A stretch of 64,000 nucleotides of DNA from Embleya scabrispora DSM 41855 (GTDB lineage Bacteria; Actinomycetota; Actinomycetes; Streptomycetales; Streptomycetaceae): NCBI RefSeq assembly GCF_000372745.1, contig NZ_KB889561.1:811-64810 (forward strand), given 5' to 3'. Shown here piece by piece: positions 17,388 to 25,807 of this stretch (position 1 is its first letter; every line of letters begins with the position of its first letter). The notes below the pieces were generated by a model that was not told the DNA's origin, made no database searches, and was given only the letters and a program-made list of their open reading frames with translations. Position numbers and translations under genes: made by a program.

Positions 17388-17912
17388 TCAGGAAGCCGTG
17401 TCCGGTTGTTGCGCCTGTTTCGGTGCCCGCCATGCGGGATTCCTCCGGACGCCGACCTGTTCCAGGTCGAGCACGTCTCCGGCTTCGCTGCGCAGTTCGA
17501 CGTGGACCGGGACACCGGTTTCGTGGTCGACGTAGTGCAGCGGCGCCGTGCCGTCCTGCAGGTGCTTGTCGCCCCACTGCATCAGGGCCACGATCACCGG
17601 GAACAGGTCGCGGCCCATGTCGGTGAGCACGTACTCGTCGCGGGTGCGACCGCCGTCCTCCCGGTAGGGACGCTTGGCGAGCAGGCCGGCCTCGGTCAGG
17701 CGCCGCAGCTGCTGGGCGGCGGCGCGGTCGGTGATGCCGATACGGCCGGCGAAGCCGCTGAACCGGGTCGTGCCGTAGCAGGCCTCGCGCAGGATCAGCA
17801 GCGCGGAGCGGGTTCCGACCACCTCCAGCGCCTTGACCAGCGAGCAGTGGTCGGTCTTCCACGCGCCGAGATCGGCAAGCGCACCTTCCATGACAACCGG
17901 CATGGAGTCCAT
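17388..17912 (-). CDS. HxlR family transcriptional regulator
   Basis: 174 residues with a winged HTH of the HxlR/DUF24 type: CSLVKALEVVGTRSALLILR, RFSGFAGRIGITDRAAAQQL, RLTEAGLLAKRPY and the wing REDGGRTRDEYVLTDMGRDL. HxlR proteins respond to quinones, aldehydes or drugs, often through the N-terminal Cys (here within DHCSLV). ATG 17912 is the first start; ATGs 3 and 7 codons later are possible. Divergent from an MFS exporter starting at 18056, with a palindrome between, so it most likely regulates that exporter. Confidence 0.88.
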   Translation of the reverse strand: MDSMPVVMEGALADLGAWKTDHCSLVKALEVVGTRSALLILREACYGTTRFSGFAGRIGITDRAAAQQLRRLTEAGLLAKRPYREDGGRTRDEYVLTDMGRDLFPVIVALMQWGDKHLQDGTAPLHYVDHETGVPVHVELRSEAGDVLDLEQVGVRRNPAWRAPKQAQQPDTAS

Positions 17913-17934
17913 GGTACCCGCCGCAACTTGATCC

Positions 17935-17964
17935 TTGTATAGCCAGACCCTGGCTACCTATACT
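17935..17964 (+). promoter_or_regulatory. Promoter with embedded HxlR operator
   Basis: TTGTAT (17935-17940) and TATACT (17959-17964) are 18 bases apart, a good sigma-70 type match upstream of the MFS gene. The perfect dyad TAGCCAG-ACC-CTGGCTA (17940-17956) fills the spacer. A regulator bound there would block the polymerase directly. Confidence 0.6.
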
Positions 17965-18055
17965 CACGGATAGTCAGCCAGCTTCCCGATCCCGGAGTGG
18001 GAGGCGGAGCGCTGCCTTCGACCGGACATCCGGTACAGATCGCAAGGGGATTCCC

Positions 18056-19459
18056 ATGGCCACGCAGACCACACCATCCACCGAGGGCGTGCGACCGGAC
18101 CCCGGCAGACCGTCGGTGATCACGTTCGTCGTGTGCTCCGCGGCGTTCGTGGCGATGCTCGACGTGTTCGTGGTCAACGTCGCCTTCAACGACATCGGCG
18201 CCGATTTCGACGCGCCGCTCGCGGACCTCAGCTGGGTCCTCAACGCCTATGCCATCGTCTACGCGGCGCTGCTGGTCCCGGCCGGACGCCTCGCCGACCG
18301 GTACGGCCGCAAACCGGCGTTCCTCGCCGGACTGGCCTTGTTCACCGTTGCGAGCGCCGCCTGTTCCTTGGCGCCCCAGCTGTGGTGGCTGGTGTTCTTC
18401 CGCGGGGTACAGGCGGTCGGCGCGGCCATGCTCACCCCGGCGAGCCTCGGGCTGCTGCTCACCGTGCTGCCGACCGAACGCCGGGCCGGAGCGGTCAGGA
18501 TCTGGGCCACCACCAGTTCGTTCGCGGCCGCGGTCGGCCCGGTGGTCGGCGGCGGCCTGGTGGAGCTGTCCTGGCGCTGGGTGTTCCTGATCAACATCCC
18601 GGTCGGCGTGGCGGCGTTCGCGGTCGCCCACCATGTGCTCCCCGACCTGCGTGACGCCTCGGCCGTGCGCATGCCGGACCCGCTCGGCACCGCGGCGCTG
18701 GTCGTCGCCTTCGGCGCGGTCTCGCTGGGCCTGGTCAAGGGCCAGGAGTGGACATGGACCGGGGCGGCGACTGTCGGCACCTTCGCCGTCGCCGCCGTCG
18801 GCATCGCGGTGTTCGTCGTTCGAATACTCAGCCACCCGGCACCGGTCGTGGATCCGGCCCTGTTCCGAACACCGACGTTCGTCTGGGCCAACATCACGGT
18901 ACTGATGTTCTGCACCGCCTTCGGCGCGGTCTTCCCGTCCGTGGTGCTGTGGCTGCAAGGCCCCGGCGGCTACTCCACCCTGGTCACCGGCTTGGCCATT
19001 GCCCCGGGCCCGCTGATGGTGCCGCTGTTCGCGGCCGTCGGCCGGCGCTTGGCCACACGGCTTTCGGCCGGAGCCCTGGTGGCGGCGGGGAACCTGCTGT
19101 TCGCCTGCGGTGCCCTGCTGCTGGCCGCCGGCGCGTCCCCCGATACCCGGTACGCGACGCAGATCCTGCCGGGCTGGCTCGTCATCGGCGTCGGCATCGG
19201 CCTGGCCATGCCCGTCATGCTCTCCCAGGCCACCGTCCAACTGCCCGCCGCCCAGGCCGCCACCGGCAGCGCCGTGGTCAACACCAGCCGCCAGCTCGGC
19301 TACGTCCTCGGCGTCGCCATCCTGGTCGCCGTCCTGGGCACGGCCGGCACCGCGCACGATCCGGCGCACACCTTCCAACACGCCTGGTGGTTCATCGCCG
19401 CCACCGCCGCCGGGTCAGCCGCCACGGCCTACGGCATCACCGGCCGCACCCGGAGCTGA
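18056..19459 (+). CDS. MFS drug exporter, DHA2 family
   Basis: 467 residues, about 14 helices. Family marks are VAMLDVFVVNVAFNDI in TM1, the motif A-like AGRLADRYGRK, GVQAVGAAMLTPASLGLL in TM4 and AAAVGPVVGGGL in TM5 (motif C). It probably exports a drug or toxic metabolite by proton antiport. ATG 18056 follows AAGGGGA by about six bases. The regulator is the divergent HxlR protein; a GNAT gene follows five bases after its stop, so the two form a two-gene resistance-like transcript. Confidence 0.9.
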   Translation: MATQTTPSTEGVRPDPGRPSVITFVVCSAAFVAMLDVFVVNVAFNDIGADFDAPLADLSWVLNAYAIVYAALLVPAGRLADRYGRKPAFLAGLALFTVASAACSLAPQLWWLVFFRGVQAVGAAMLTPASLGLLLTVLPTERRAGAVRIWATTSSFAAAVGPVVGGGLVELSWRWVFLINIPVGVAAFAVAHHVLPDLRDASAVRMPDPLGTAALVVAFGAVSLGLVKGQEWTWTGAATVGTFAVAAVGIAVFVVRILSHPAPVVDPALFRTPTFVWANITVLMFCTAFGAVFPSVVLWLQGPGGYSTLVTGLAIAPGPLMVPLFAAVGRRLATRLSAGALVAAGNLLFACGALLLAAGASPDTRYATQILPGWLVIGVGIGLAMPVMLSQATVQLPAAQAATGSAVVNTSRQLGYVLGVAILVAVLGTAGTAHDPAHTFQHAWWFIAATAAGSAATAYGITGRTRS

Positions 19460-19464
19460 TCACC

Positions 19465-19968
19465 GTGACCACCGTGGTCGCGTCCGACACCGTGCACCTG
19501 CGCTCGTGGCGCGCGGACGATATCGACAAGCTCGGCCGGGCCGTCTCCGGCATCTCGCAGAACGCACTCGCCCGGCGATTCGGCGTGCCGTGCAGCACAA
19601 TCCCCGACTGGTACCCGGCCGGGATCGCCGAAGGCTGGGCGCGAAGCACTTGGAACGCGTACGTGGCCGAGAGCAGGGGCCGCATCGTGGGCTGGGCGGA
19701 GTACGGACTGAACAGCGATCCCCACCACGCCGACCTCGCCGCCCTGGTCTGCGACCGGTATCAGGGAAACGGTCTCGGCACGCGGTTGGTCAAGGAAGTC
19801 GCGTCGCTGGCCCAGGCGGCCACGGTGCGTGTGTTGCACGCCCAGATCCAGGTCGGAAACCAGGCCGCGCGCAAGGCGCTGTACGCGGCGTTGCCGGACC
19901 TGCGGTACACCGGACTGCAGGACGGACAGTGGCACTACGTCATGCACCTCCCCGAGACATCAAGCTGA
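19465..19968 (+). CDS. GNAT family N-acetyltransferase, co-transcribed with MFS exporter
   Basis: 167 residues. Acetyl-CoA site: ADLAALVCDRYQGNGLGTRL (motif A form Q-x-x-G-x-G), preceded by VAESRGRIVGWAEYGL and followed by QVGNQAARKALYAALPDL. GTG 19465 lies five bases after the MFS stop; translation is probably coupled, since no separate ribosome site is visible. Pairing an exporter with an acetyltransferase suggests that both act on the same small molecule, but that is inference. Confidence 0.82.
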   Translation: MTTVVASDTVHLRSWRADDIDKLGRAVSGISQNALARRFGVPCSTIPDWYPAGIAEGWARSTWNAYVAESRGRIVGWAEYGLNSDPHHADLAALVCDRYQGNGLGTRLVKEVASLAQAATVRVLHAQIQVGNQAARKALYAALPDLRYTGLQDGQWHYVMHLPETSS

Positions 19969-20121
19969 ACGAAGCCCGGGTCACCCGCCACCGACTCAGG
20001 CTCTTCGGTGGCGCCGCGCCGCGATTCGGGCTGCCGGCGGTGTACCTCGACCCGCCGCCGGTCCGGCGAGCCGGTCCGGCGCACCCGACACGGGTGGCGG
20101 CACGAATACGCCTGCTGCCCT

Positions 20122-21207
20122 TCAGCCGATCGACGAGCCGAACATCCCACCGATCCGACGGATCTCCTCCAGCGGATACGCGGTCTCCCTGCTCTCGTGC
20201 CGGAGTTCGCGAAAGAAGTCCGCCATCACTGCGGTGAGCGGCGCGTGGCGGGCGATGATCGCCGCGGCCGCCTCCGGGATTCCCGTGGGGCGCTCGCCTC
20301 GGGCATACGCTCGAACCCGCGCCTCCCGGTCGTCTCTCCCATGCCCGTAAAGGGCCGTGACCAGCCAGTTCACCAGGTAGGTGATCGAGTAGCAACGGTC
20401 ATAGGTCCGATGCCGGTCGAAGAAGCCGGCCTCCTCCCACGAGAGCTCGAATCGGGAGGAGACAGCAAGGCCGTAGTCCGCGAAGTAGAGGCGCTTGCCG
20501 TCGGTCAGGATGTTCTCGAAGTGGGCGTCGAAGTGCAGAAGGCCGCGGCCGTTCATGAACGTCGTTCCCGCTGCCAGGTCTCTCCGCACCATGCCGCAGG
20601 CCCGGTCGGCGGCCTCGTCGCCGGCGTGCATCTGCCGGCCCAGCCACTGATGCAGGTTCTGCGGTATGTACTCCAGAAACAGTGCGACGCTCGCGGAGGA
20701 CTGCTCGAGAGCCTCGATCCGGCGGCGCACCGCTGATCCGCCGCCCCAGTAGGCGACGGCCCGTTCGACGTCGGCCAGTTCCTCGGGCAGAGGCGTCGAA
20801 TCCGGCAGCACTCGCCAGTGATACATCAGCGGAAAGCCCTCGTACTCGCCTGCGAGCACCCAGTTCGTCGTCATGGTGTGCACGGCGAGTTCCCGCCAGG
20901 CCCCGAAGCTCGGCCCGCCGATGCCGTACTGGCAAAACACGGGCAGCGCGAACAAGTTCGCCGTGGACCGCACGCTCTCCGGTCGCATCTCCACATCGGT
21001 GAGGGGCACACGCTTCACGAAGACCGGGGTTCCGGCGACTTCCAACAGAGCCGACTTCCCGCCGATACCGGAACCGATCGGCTCCGCCTTGTCCAGCAGT
21101 TCGCGCAGCGCGCCGTCACTGCACCGGGCCAGCGATGTGGAAACGGCGCCATGCGTGGCGAAACGCGCACCGCGCGACATGTCAGGGCACTTCACTGCTG
21201 CCTCCAT
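20122..21207 (-). CDS. Protein-kinase-like phosphotransferase
   Basis: 361 residues with a divergent kinase or aminoglycoside-phosphotransferase fold. A glycine-rich beginning (IGSGIGGKSALLEV), the Lys of TPVFVKRV, the catalytic loop HFDAHFENIL (H-x-D-x4-N) and the metal-binding FADYGLA in place of DFG are all present, so it should be active. It fits the actinobacterial 'protein kinase family protein' group of unknown targets. The region GPSFGAWRELAVHTMTTNWV is conserved in that group. ATG 21207 is first in frame. Neighbours give no partner; it is convergent with the GNAT gene. Confidence 0.78.
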   Translation of the reverse strand: MEAAVKCPDMSRGARFATHGAVSTSLARCSDGALRELLDKAEPIGSGIGGKSALLEVAGTPVFVKRVPLTDVEMRPESVRSTANLFALPVFCQYGIGGPSFGAWRELAVHTMTTNWVLAGEYEGFPLMYHWRVLPDSTPLPEELADVERAVAYWGGGSAVRRRIEALEQSSASVALFLEYIPQNLHQWLGRQMHAGDEAADRACGMVRRDLAAGTTFMNGRGLLHFDAHFENILTDGKRLYFADYGLAVSSRFELSWEEAGFFDRHRTYDRCYSITYLVNWLVTALYGHGRDDREARVRAYARGERPTGIPEAAAAIIARHAPLTAVMADFFRELRHESRETAYPLEEIRRIGGMFGSSIG

Positions 21208-21240
21208 CCGGGCACCGACCTCGATCCTTTGTCGCCTTCA

Positions 21241-21420
21241 TCATGGCTTGGGCGAGGCCGACGTGGAGTCCTCGACCTCGCCGAACCGGCCTTCCTGGTG
21301 GGCCTCGACGACGCCTGCGCCGAGATTGCGGCGGATGTCGACGAGCCGTGCCCGTTGGGCCGGGTCCGGTCTCGTAGTGGGTATCCAGCACAGGTTTCGC
21401 TGCACCGGACCATCGCTCCG
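21241..21420 (-). pseudogene. Possible tyrosine-integrase C-terminal remnant
   Basis: A minus frame ending at 21241 reads PVQRNLCWIPTTRPDPAQRA, RLVDIRRNLGAGVVEAHQEG, RFGEVEDSTSASPKP. The part DIRRNL...EAxxEGxxGEVE resembles the coiled C-terminal segment (RxNLxxRIAEAxREGWLGEVEGL) of actinobacterial site-specific recombinases. No catalytic residues remain. The remaining 21208-21521 stretch has no other gene. Confidence 0.35.
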
Positions 21421-21521
21421 GCTTGCCGGAGTCGCCCCGGATCGGTGCTTGGCGTTCGGCTGTTGCTGCCGTGAGTGAGGCTCTTGACCCTCACGTGGCG
21501 TCAGGCCGCATAGTCGGTGCC

Positions 21522-22637
21522 GTGGAGAATCACTGGACCGTGGGACGTGTGGCAGAGCTGGCCGGCGTGAGCGTCCGCACGCTGCATCACTATGACGAGA
21601 TCGGACTCGTTCGGCCGTCGGCGCGGACCGTGGCCGGCTACCGGGCCTATTCGGCAGGCGACGTCGAGCGGCTGCGGGAGGTGCTGGCCTACCGACGGTT
21701 GGGCTTCGGGCTGCGGGAGGTCGCCGAACTGGTCGGCGACCCGTCCACCGACGCAATCGCGCACCTGCGCCGACTGCGCGGCCTGCTGCTGGAGCGGCGT
21801 GATCGCGCCGACGCCATGGTGACGGCCATCGACCGGGAACTCGAGGCACGAGCGAAGGGATTGAAGGTGACACCGGAGGAACAACTGGAGATGCTCGGTG
21901 CACGGCTGTACGACACGATCGGCGGCGCCTACACCGCGACACGGCGTACCGAGCCGCAGATCGCCGCGCAGATCTGGGACGCGCTCGGGGACGCGCAGAC
22001 GGTGCTGAACGTCGGGGCCGGCACCGGCTCCTACGAGCCTGCCGATCGCGACGTGATCGCGGTGGAGCCATCGGCGGTCATGCGGGCGCAGCGGCCCGCC
22101 GGCTCGGCGCCGTGCGTGGCCGCCGCCGCGGAGAGCCTGCCGTTCGAGGACGACTCCTTCGACGTCGCGATGGCCGTCTCCACCGTTCACCACTGGGGAG
22201 ACCCGATGGCGGGGCTGCGCGAGATGCGGCGCGTGGCCCGCCGCGTGGTGGTGCTCACGTTCGACACCGACGAGCCCGGATGGCCGGACCGGTTCTGGCT
22301 TACCCGCGACTACCTGCCCGAGTTCGCCGCCGTCCTCGCGGAATTTCCCTCGCTTGCCGGGATGGCCGACGCGATCGGCGCCCGCGCGGAACCGGTGCTC
22401 ATCCCGTGGGACTGCGCTGACGGCCTGTTCGAGGCGTACTGGCGCCGACCGGGGGCGTATCTGGAGGATCACGTGCGCCGTGCGATGTCGGTGTGGACGA
22501 GGGTCGGGCCGGAGGCCGAGCAGCGGGCGGTACGAAGCCTCGGCGACGACCTCGAATCCGGCCGGTGGGCCGAGCACAACAGCGACCTCGCCGACCTCGA
22601 CGCGGCAGATCTCGGCCTCCGATTGCTCATGGCCTGA
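21522..22637 (+). CDS. MerR-type DNA-binding domain fused to a SAM methyltransferase
   Basis: 371 residues in one frame. Residues 1-75 are a MerR winged helix (VGRVAELAGVSVRTLHHYDE, IGLVRPSARTVAGYRAYS). A dimerisation helix follows (HLRRLRGLLLERRDRADAMV), then VTPEEQLEMLG as in TipA-like proteins. Instead of the TipAS ligand domain there is a class I methyltransferase: ARLYDTIGGAYTATRRTEP, the SAM motif VLNVGAGTGSYEP, acidic AVEPSAVM, and LPFEDDSFDVAMAVSTVHHW. GTG 21522 is chosen because the MerR domain begins there. It could be a methyltransferase under direct autoregulation, or a regulator whose effector domain binds SAM. Confidence 0.85.
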   Translation: MENHWTVGRVAELAGVSVRTLHHYDEIGLVRPSARTVAGYRAYSAGDVERLREVLAYRRLGFGLREVAELVGDPSTDAIAHLRRLRGLLLERRDRADAMVTAIDRELEARAKGLKVTPEEQLEMLGARLYDTIGGAYTATRRTEPQIAAQIWDALGDAQTVLNVGAGTGSYEPADRDVIAVEPSAVMRAQRPAGSAPCVAAAAESLPFEDDSFDVAMAVSTVHHWGDPMAGLREMRRVARRVVVLTFDTDEPGWPDRFWLTRDYLPEFAAVLAEFPSLAGMADAIGARAEPVLIPWDCADGLFEAYWRRPGAYLEDHVRRAMSVWTRVGPEAEQRAVRSLGDDLESGRWAEHNSDLADLDAADLGLRLLMA

Positions 22638-22689
22638 ACCGCGTCGCAGCATCGGTGTCATCGCTGTTCCCGGCCGGCCCGCCGGCCAC

Positions 22690-23004
22690 ATGCCGGGCCT
22701 GGCAGCCACCGTGTCCGCCAACATCGTCGGCGACGGTTACGACTATCGGACCACCATCTCCCCCTGGTTCCGGTCGATCTTCCACCTGCGGCCCGACCCC
22801 GCGCCGATGACCGGCGTGCCCCTGCTGTTCCGGCTCCACGCGCTCAGCGCACTGGCGCTGTTCGCCGTCCGGCCCTGCACCCGGCTGGTCCACATGCTCA
22901 CCGCTCCGCTGGGGTACGTCACTCGCCCGTACATCGTCCACCGCAGCCGCGACACGCAGCTGGGCTCGCGGGCTCCCCGGCGAGGATGGGAACGCGCCCG
23001 CTGA
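22690..23004 (+). pseudogene. narI: Respiratory nitrate reductase gamma subunit (narI), 3' fragment
   Basis: About 104 residues: TVSANIVGDGYDYRTTISPW, FRSIFHLRPDPAPM, PLLFRLHALSALALFAVRPC, TRLVHMLTAPLGYVTRPYIV, then HRSRD. This matches the C-terminal third of NarI, the heme-b subunit that feeds quinol electrons to NarGH, including one heme-ligand His helix and the RPYIVYRSR end. The usual Trp-Pro (ALWPFTRL) reads AVRPCTRL, showing drift. No narG, H or J nearby. It lies 50 bases after the MerR-methyltransferase stop, with no transcription signal of its own. Confidence 0.85.
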
Positions 23005-23157
23005 ACGACCACCACGACCTCGTCCGTGCGACGTCATCGAGGAAGGTCGTGAGGCGGTCGTCACCGTCCACGCAGACCGGGCGGCTCGGTTCCCGACATC
23101 CGGCCTCGCCACCAGGCGCATCGAGCCGGTCGACCGGAGGAACCCGACCGGGCGGGC

Positions 23158-23370
23158 TCAGCCCTCCGCGAAGACCTCGTCCGCCTGCATGCCCTTCTGA
23201 CCCTGCACCGCGACGAAGCTCACCTGCTGACCTTCCTTGAGGCTCTTGAAACCGTCCCCCTGGATCGCCCTGAAGTGCACGAAGAGGTCCGGACCGCTTT
23301 CGGGGGTGATGAAACCGTATCCCTTCTCGTCGTTGAACCACTTCACGGTGCCGGACTGCCGATCCGCCAT
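23158..23370 (-). CDS. Cold-shock protein (CspA family)
   Basis: 70-residue nucleic-acid chaperone of the single cold-shock-domain type. RNP1 is KGYGFITPE and RNP2 LFVHFRAI, with the usual start [15 protein letters not shown]; it binds single-stranded RNA/DNA and melts structure. The RNP2 form VHFRAIQ (rather than VHYSEIQ) is a known actinobacterial variation. ATG 23370 has GGGAG about seven bases upstream. No long 5' UTR hairpin was recognised. It is convergent with the narI fragment. Confidence 0.93.
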   Translation of the reverse strand: MADRQSGTVKWFNDEKGYGFITPESGPDLFVHFRAIQGDGFKSLKEGQQVSFVAVQGQKGMQADEVFAEG

Positions 23371-23539
23371 GTCCACTCCCTCGAATCCGTGCTCGGGTCG
23401 GGCTTGCAGGACGCCCGACAAGCCGATCATCCACGGTGGGGGGACGAAAGTTGCGGAATTCAAGACGTCCGGCGGACAAGTGTCGGACCGGGCGCAGCGC
23501 TCCGGCCGCAACGTCGCCCCCCTCGGCGAGCTCGCGCCG

Positions 23540-23740
23540 CTACGTCCCGGTGCCGCGGGCACGGGCACGGGCACGGGCACGGGCACGGGCACGGGCACGG
23601 GCACGGGAGGCTGCCGGTGTCTCGCCCGCGCGATGGCGGAAGAACTTGGTGAAGACCGAGGAGTCCGGGAAGCCCAGCCGGTCTCCAATGGCGCCGGCGG
23701 GCAACTCGGTGTGCAAGAGCAGCCGTTTGGCCTCCGGTAC
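23540..23740 (-). pseudogene. AraC family regulator, C-terminal HTH remnant with Ala-Arg repeat tail
   Basis: The minus frame gives [40 protein letters not shown] and TPAASRARA, which is the second helix-turn-helix of AraC regulators with the usual TP-x-xFR ending. No sensor domain precedes it; upstream residues are unrelated. After the HTH the frame enters a GGGCAC microsatellite and becomes about nine Ala-Arg dipeptides before stopping at 23540. It is a decayed 3' end. Confidence 0.65.
23557..23604. repeat. (GGGCAC)8 microsatellite
   Basis: Eight perfect hexamers, 48 bases, flanked by near-copies. On the minus strand they extend the AraC remnant by Ala-Arg dipeptides. Perfect unit identity suggests recent slippage expansion. 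Confidence 0.95.
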
Positions 23741-23956
23741 GACGCGCACCCTGACCCGCGCCACCGCCGTCGCCGTCGGACTGGGCGCCAAGGCCTTCAT
23801 CGACGACCCGGTCGACTGCTTCCGGAACAGTTCCACGGCACCGGTACCGACAATTGGGCCGACTACGGCTGTCGGTGATCCCGCCTCGGCGCAGCCGCCG
23901 TGACCTACCGATCACTCCACGTAGTGTGTCATAAGTCTCATCAGAGGATGAATGCA

Positions 23957-23984
23957 TTGTTCAACGGACCAAAGACGACATAAC
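23957..23984 (+). promoter_or_regulatory. Possible promoter of the amino-acid permease
   Basis: TTGTTC and CATAAC separated by 16 bases within the locally AT-richer 23930-23990 stretch, about 115 bases before the permease start. The match is fair only. Confidence 0.3.
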
Positions 23985-24097
23985 TTCCTCCGGGCTGGTG
24001 ACGTCGCGCACATCGCCGTCGGCCGTCGGGATCCGTATCGCGCATCCCGTTCTCGCATTCGCGAACCACAAACGCCCCCCAGGCGAGGAGCTACCGC

Positions 24098-25573
24098 ATG
24101 TCAACGCAGGTCCCCGAACATCGGAAGACCGCACCCCCGAACGTGATCGAGGCGTCGTCTCCCGCTGGGCAGGGCCTCAGCGGCGGACTGAAGAACCGCC
24201 ACCTGTCGATGATCGCCATCGGCGGCGTGATCGGGGCCGGCCTCTTCGTGGGCTCGGGGTCGGGCGTCAACAAGGTCGGTCCGGGCATCCTGATCTCCTA
24301 CGCCCTCACCGGCCTGATGATCGTCTTCGTCATGCGGATGCTCGGCGAGATGTCGGCGGCCAACCCGACGAGCGGCTCCTTCTCCTCGTACGCCGACCGA
24401 GCCTTCGGCCGCTGGGCGGGGTTCACGGTCGGCTGGCTGTACTGGTTCTTCTGGGTCGTCGTACTCGCGGTGGAGGCCACCGCCGGCGGCGCGATCCTGC
24501 ACGGTTGGGTGGGCGCCGTGCCGCAGTGGGCCTTCACCCTCGCGGTGATGGTGCTGCTGACCGGGACCAACCTGATCTCGGTGGGCTCGTACGGCGAGTT
24601 CGAGTTCTGGTTCGCGGGCATCAAGGTCGTCGCGATCGCGGCGTTCCTGGTGATCGGCGGGCTGGCGATCTTCGGCGTGCTGCCGGACACCGACCCGGTC
24701 GGCCTGACCAACCTCACCGGCCACGGCGGTTTCCTGCCGAACGGATGGGGCCAGATTCTCTCCGGCATGCTGCTCGTCGCGTTCTCCTTCATGGGCAGCG
24801 AGATCGTCACCCTCGCGGCGGGCGAGTCCAAGGACCCGCGACGCGCGGTCACCCGCGCCACCAACAGCGTGATCTGGCGGATCGCGCTGTTCTACCTGGG
24901 CTCCATCCTCATCGTGGTCACCCTGATGCCGTGGGATTCCAGCGCCGTCGGCGCGAGCTCGTACGTGGCGGTCCTGGACCACCTGAACATCCCGGCCGCC
25001 GGCCAGATCATGAACGTCATCGTGCTCACCGCGGTGCTCTCGTGCTTCAACTCGGGCCTGTACAGCGCGTCGCGCATGGCGTTCTCGCTGGCCAAGCGCG
25101 GCGACGCGCCGCGGGCCTTCGGCGCCGTCAGCCGTAGTGGTGTCCCGCGCAATGCCGTCCTGGCCTCGGTGGTCTTCGGCTTCGTCGCGGTGATCTTCAA
25201 CTACACCTCGCCGGACACCGTCTTCGACTTCCTGCTGAACTCGTCCGGCGCCATCGCCCTGTTCATCTGGCTGTCGATCTGCCTCACCCAGCTGCGCATG
25301 CGCCGCATCCTGGAGCGCGAGGCGCCCGAGAAGTTGACCGTGAAGATGTGGGGCTTCCCGTACGTGACCTACGGCACCGCGGCATTCCTGCTCTTCGTGA
25401 TCGGCTACATGCTGTACGACGACGCCGGCCGCAAGCAGATGCTGCTCTCCCTGCTGGCCGCCGCCGTCGTCCTGATCACCTCCCTCGTTCGCCGGCGCCG
25501 CGCCCCGGGTGCGGAGCCGAGCGTCGCGGCCGGGACCCCGACAGGCGCCGTCGCACCGTCGTCCGCCTCCTGA
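24098..25573 (+). CDS. Amino-acid permease, APC superfamily (GabP/AAT type)
   Basis: 491 residues, 12 helices. TM1 carries IAIGGVIGAGLFVGSGSGVN, the unwound GxG substrate segment of the family; further marks are the TM3 region RMLGEMSAANPTSGSFSSYA, MGSEIVTLAAGESKDPRRAV and CFNSGLYSASRMAFSLAKRG. This is the AAT family of proton-coupled amino-acid/GABA importers; GabP-like specificity is a guess. ATG 24098 has GAGGAG about ten bases upstream. It is monocistronic, ended by a strong hairpin at 25601. Confidence 0.92.
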   Translation: MSTQVPEHRKTAPPNVIEASSPAGQGLSGGLKNRHLSMIAIGGVIGAGLFVGSGSGVNKVGPGILISYALTGLMIVFVMRMLGEMSAANPTSGSFSSYADRAFGRWAGFTVGWLYWFFWVVVLAVEATAGGAILHGWVGAVPQWAFTLAVMVLLTGTNLISVGSYGEFEFWFAGIKVVAIAAFLVIGGLAIFGVLPDTDPVGLTNLTGHGGFLPNGWGQILSGMLLVAFSFMGSEIVTLAAGESKDPRRAVTRATNSVIWRIALFYLGSILIVVTLMPWDSSAVGASSYVAVLDHLNIPAAGQIMNVIVLTAVLSCFNSGLYSASRMAFSLAKRGDAPRAFGAVSRSGVPRNAVLASVVFGFVAVIFNYTSPDTVFDFLLNSSGAIALFIWLSICLTQLRMRRILEREAPEKLTVKMWGFPYVTYGTAAFLLFVIGYMLYDDAGRKQMLLSLLAAAVVLITSLVRRRRAPGAEPSVAAGTPTGAVAPSSAS

Positions 25574-25600
25574 CCCCGGGAACCTCCCGATCAGGGCGTA

Positions 25601-25647
25601 CAAGCGCGGGAGGCCCGTCCGGACCCCGGACGGGCCTCCCGCGCTTG
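25601..25647. terminator. Strong hairpin terminator after the permease
   Basis: Perfect 22-bp stem (25601-25622 with 25626-25647) closing a three-base ACC loop, 27 bases after the permease stop. It has no T-run, but is one of the most stable structures in the window and symmetrical, so it would also block antisense transcripts. Confidence 0.85.
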
Positions 25648-25807
25648 CGTCCGCCTGCCGGCCACGCCGTCGGCAGGCAGGCGGCGAGCGGCAAGGGCGC
25701 GCACCGAGAGACACCGGTGGTACGACCACGTCGACTGCGAACCGGAAGCGTGCCCCGCCGGTTGTCGACGCGGGGAACCGGACATCGGGCCCCGACGTCA
25801 CATCACC

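Noticed and set aside
23557-23604. CRISPR-like direct repeat
   Set aside because: Perfect hexamer microsatellite without spacers.
24101-25801. 566-codon minus ORF opposite the permease
   Set aside because: His/Asp/Gln-rich antisense frame with no motif; the plus-strand permease is unmistakable.
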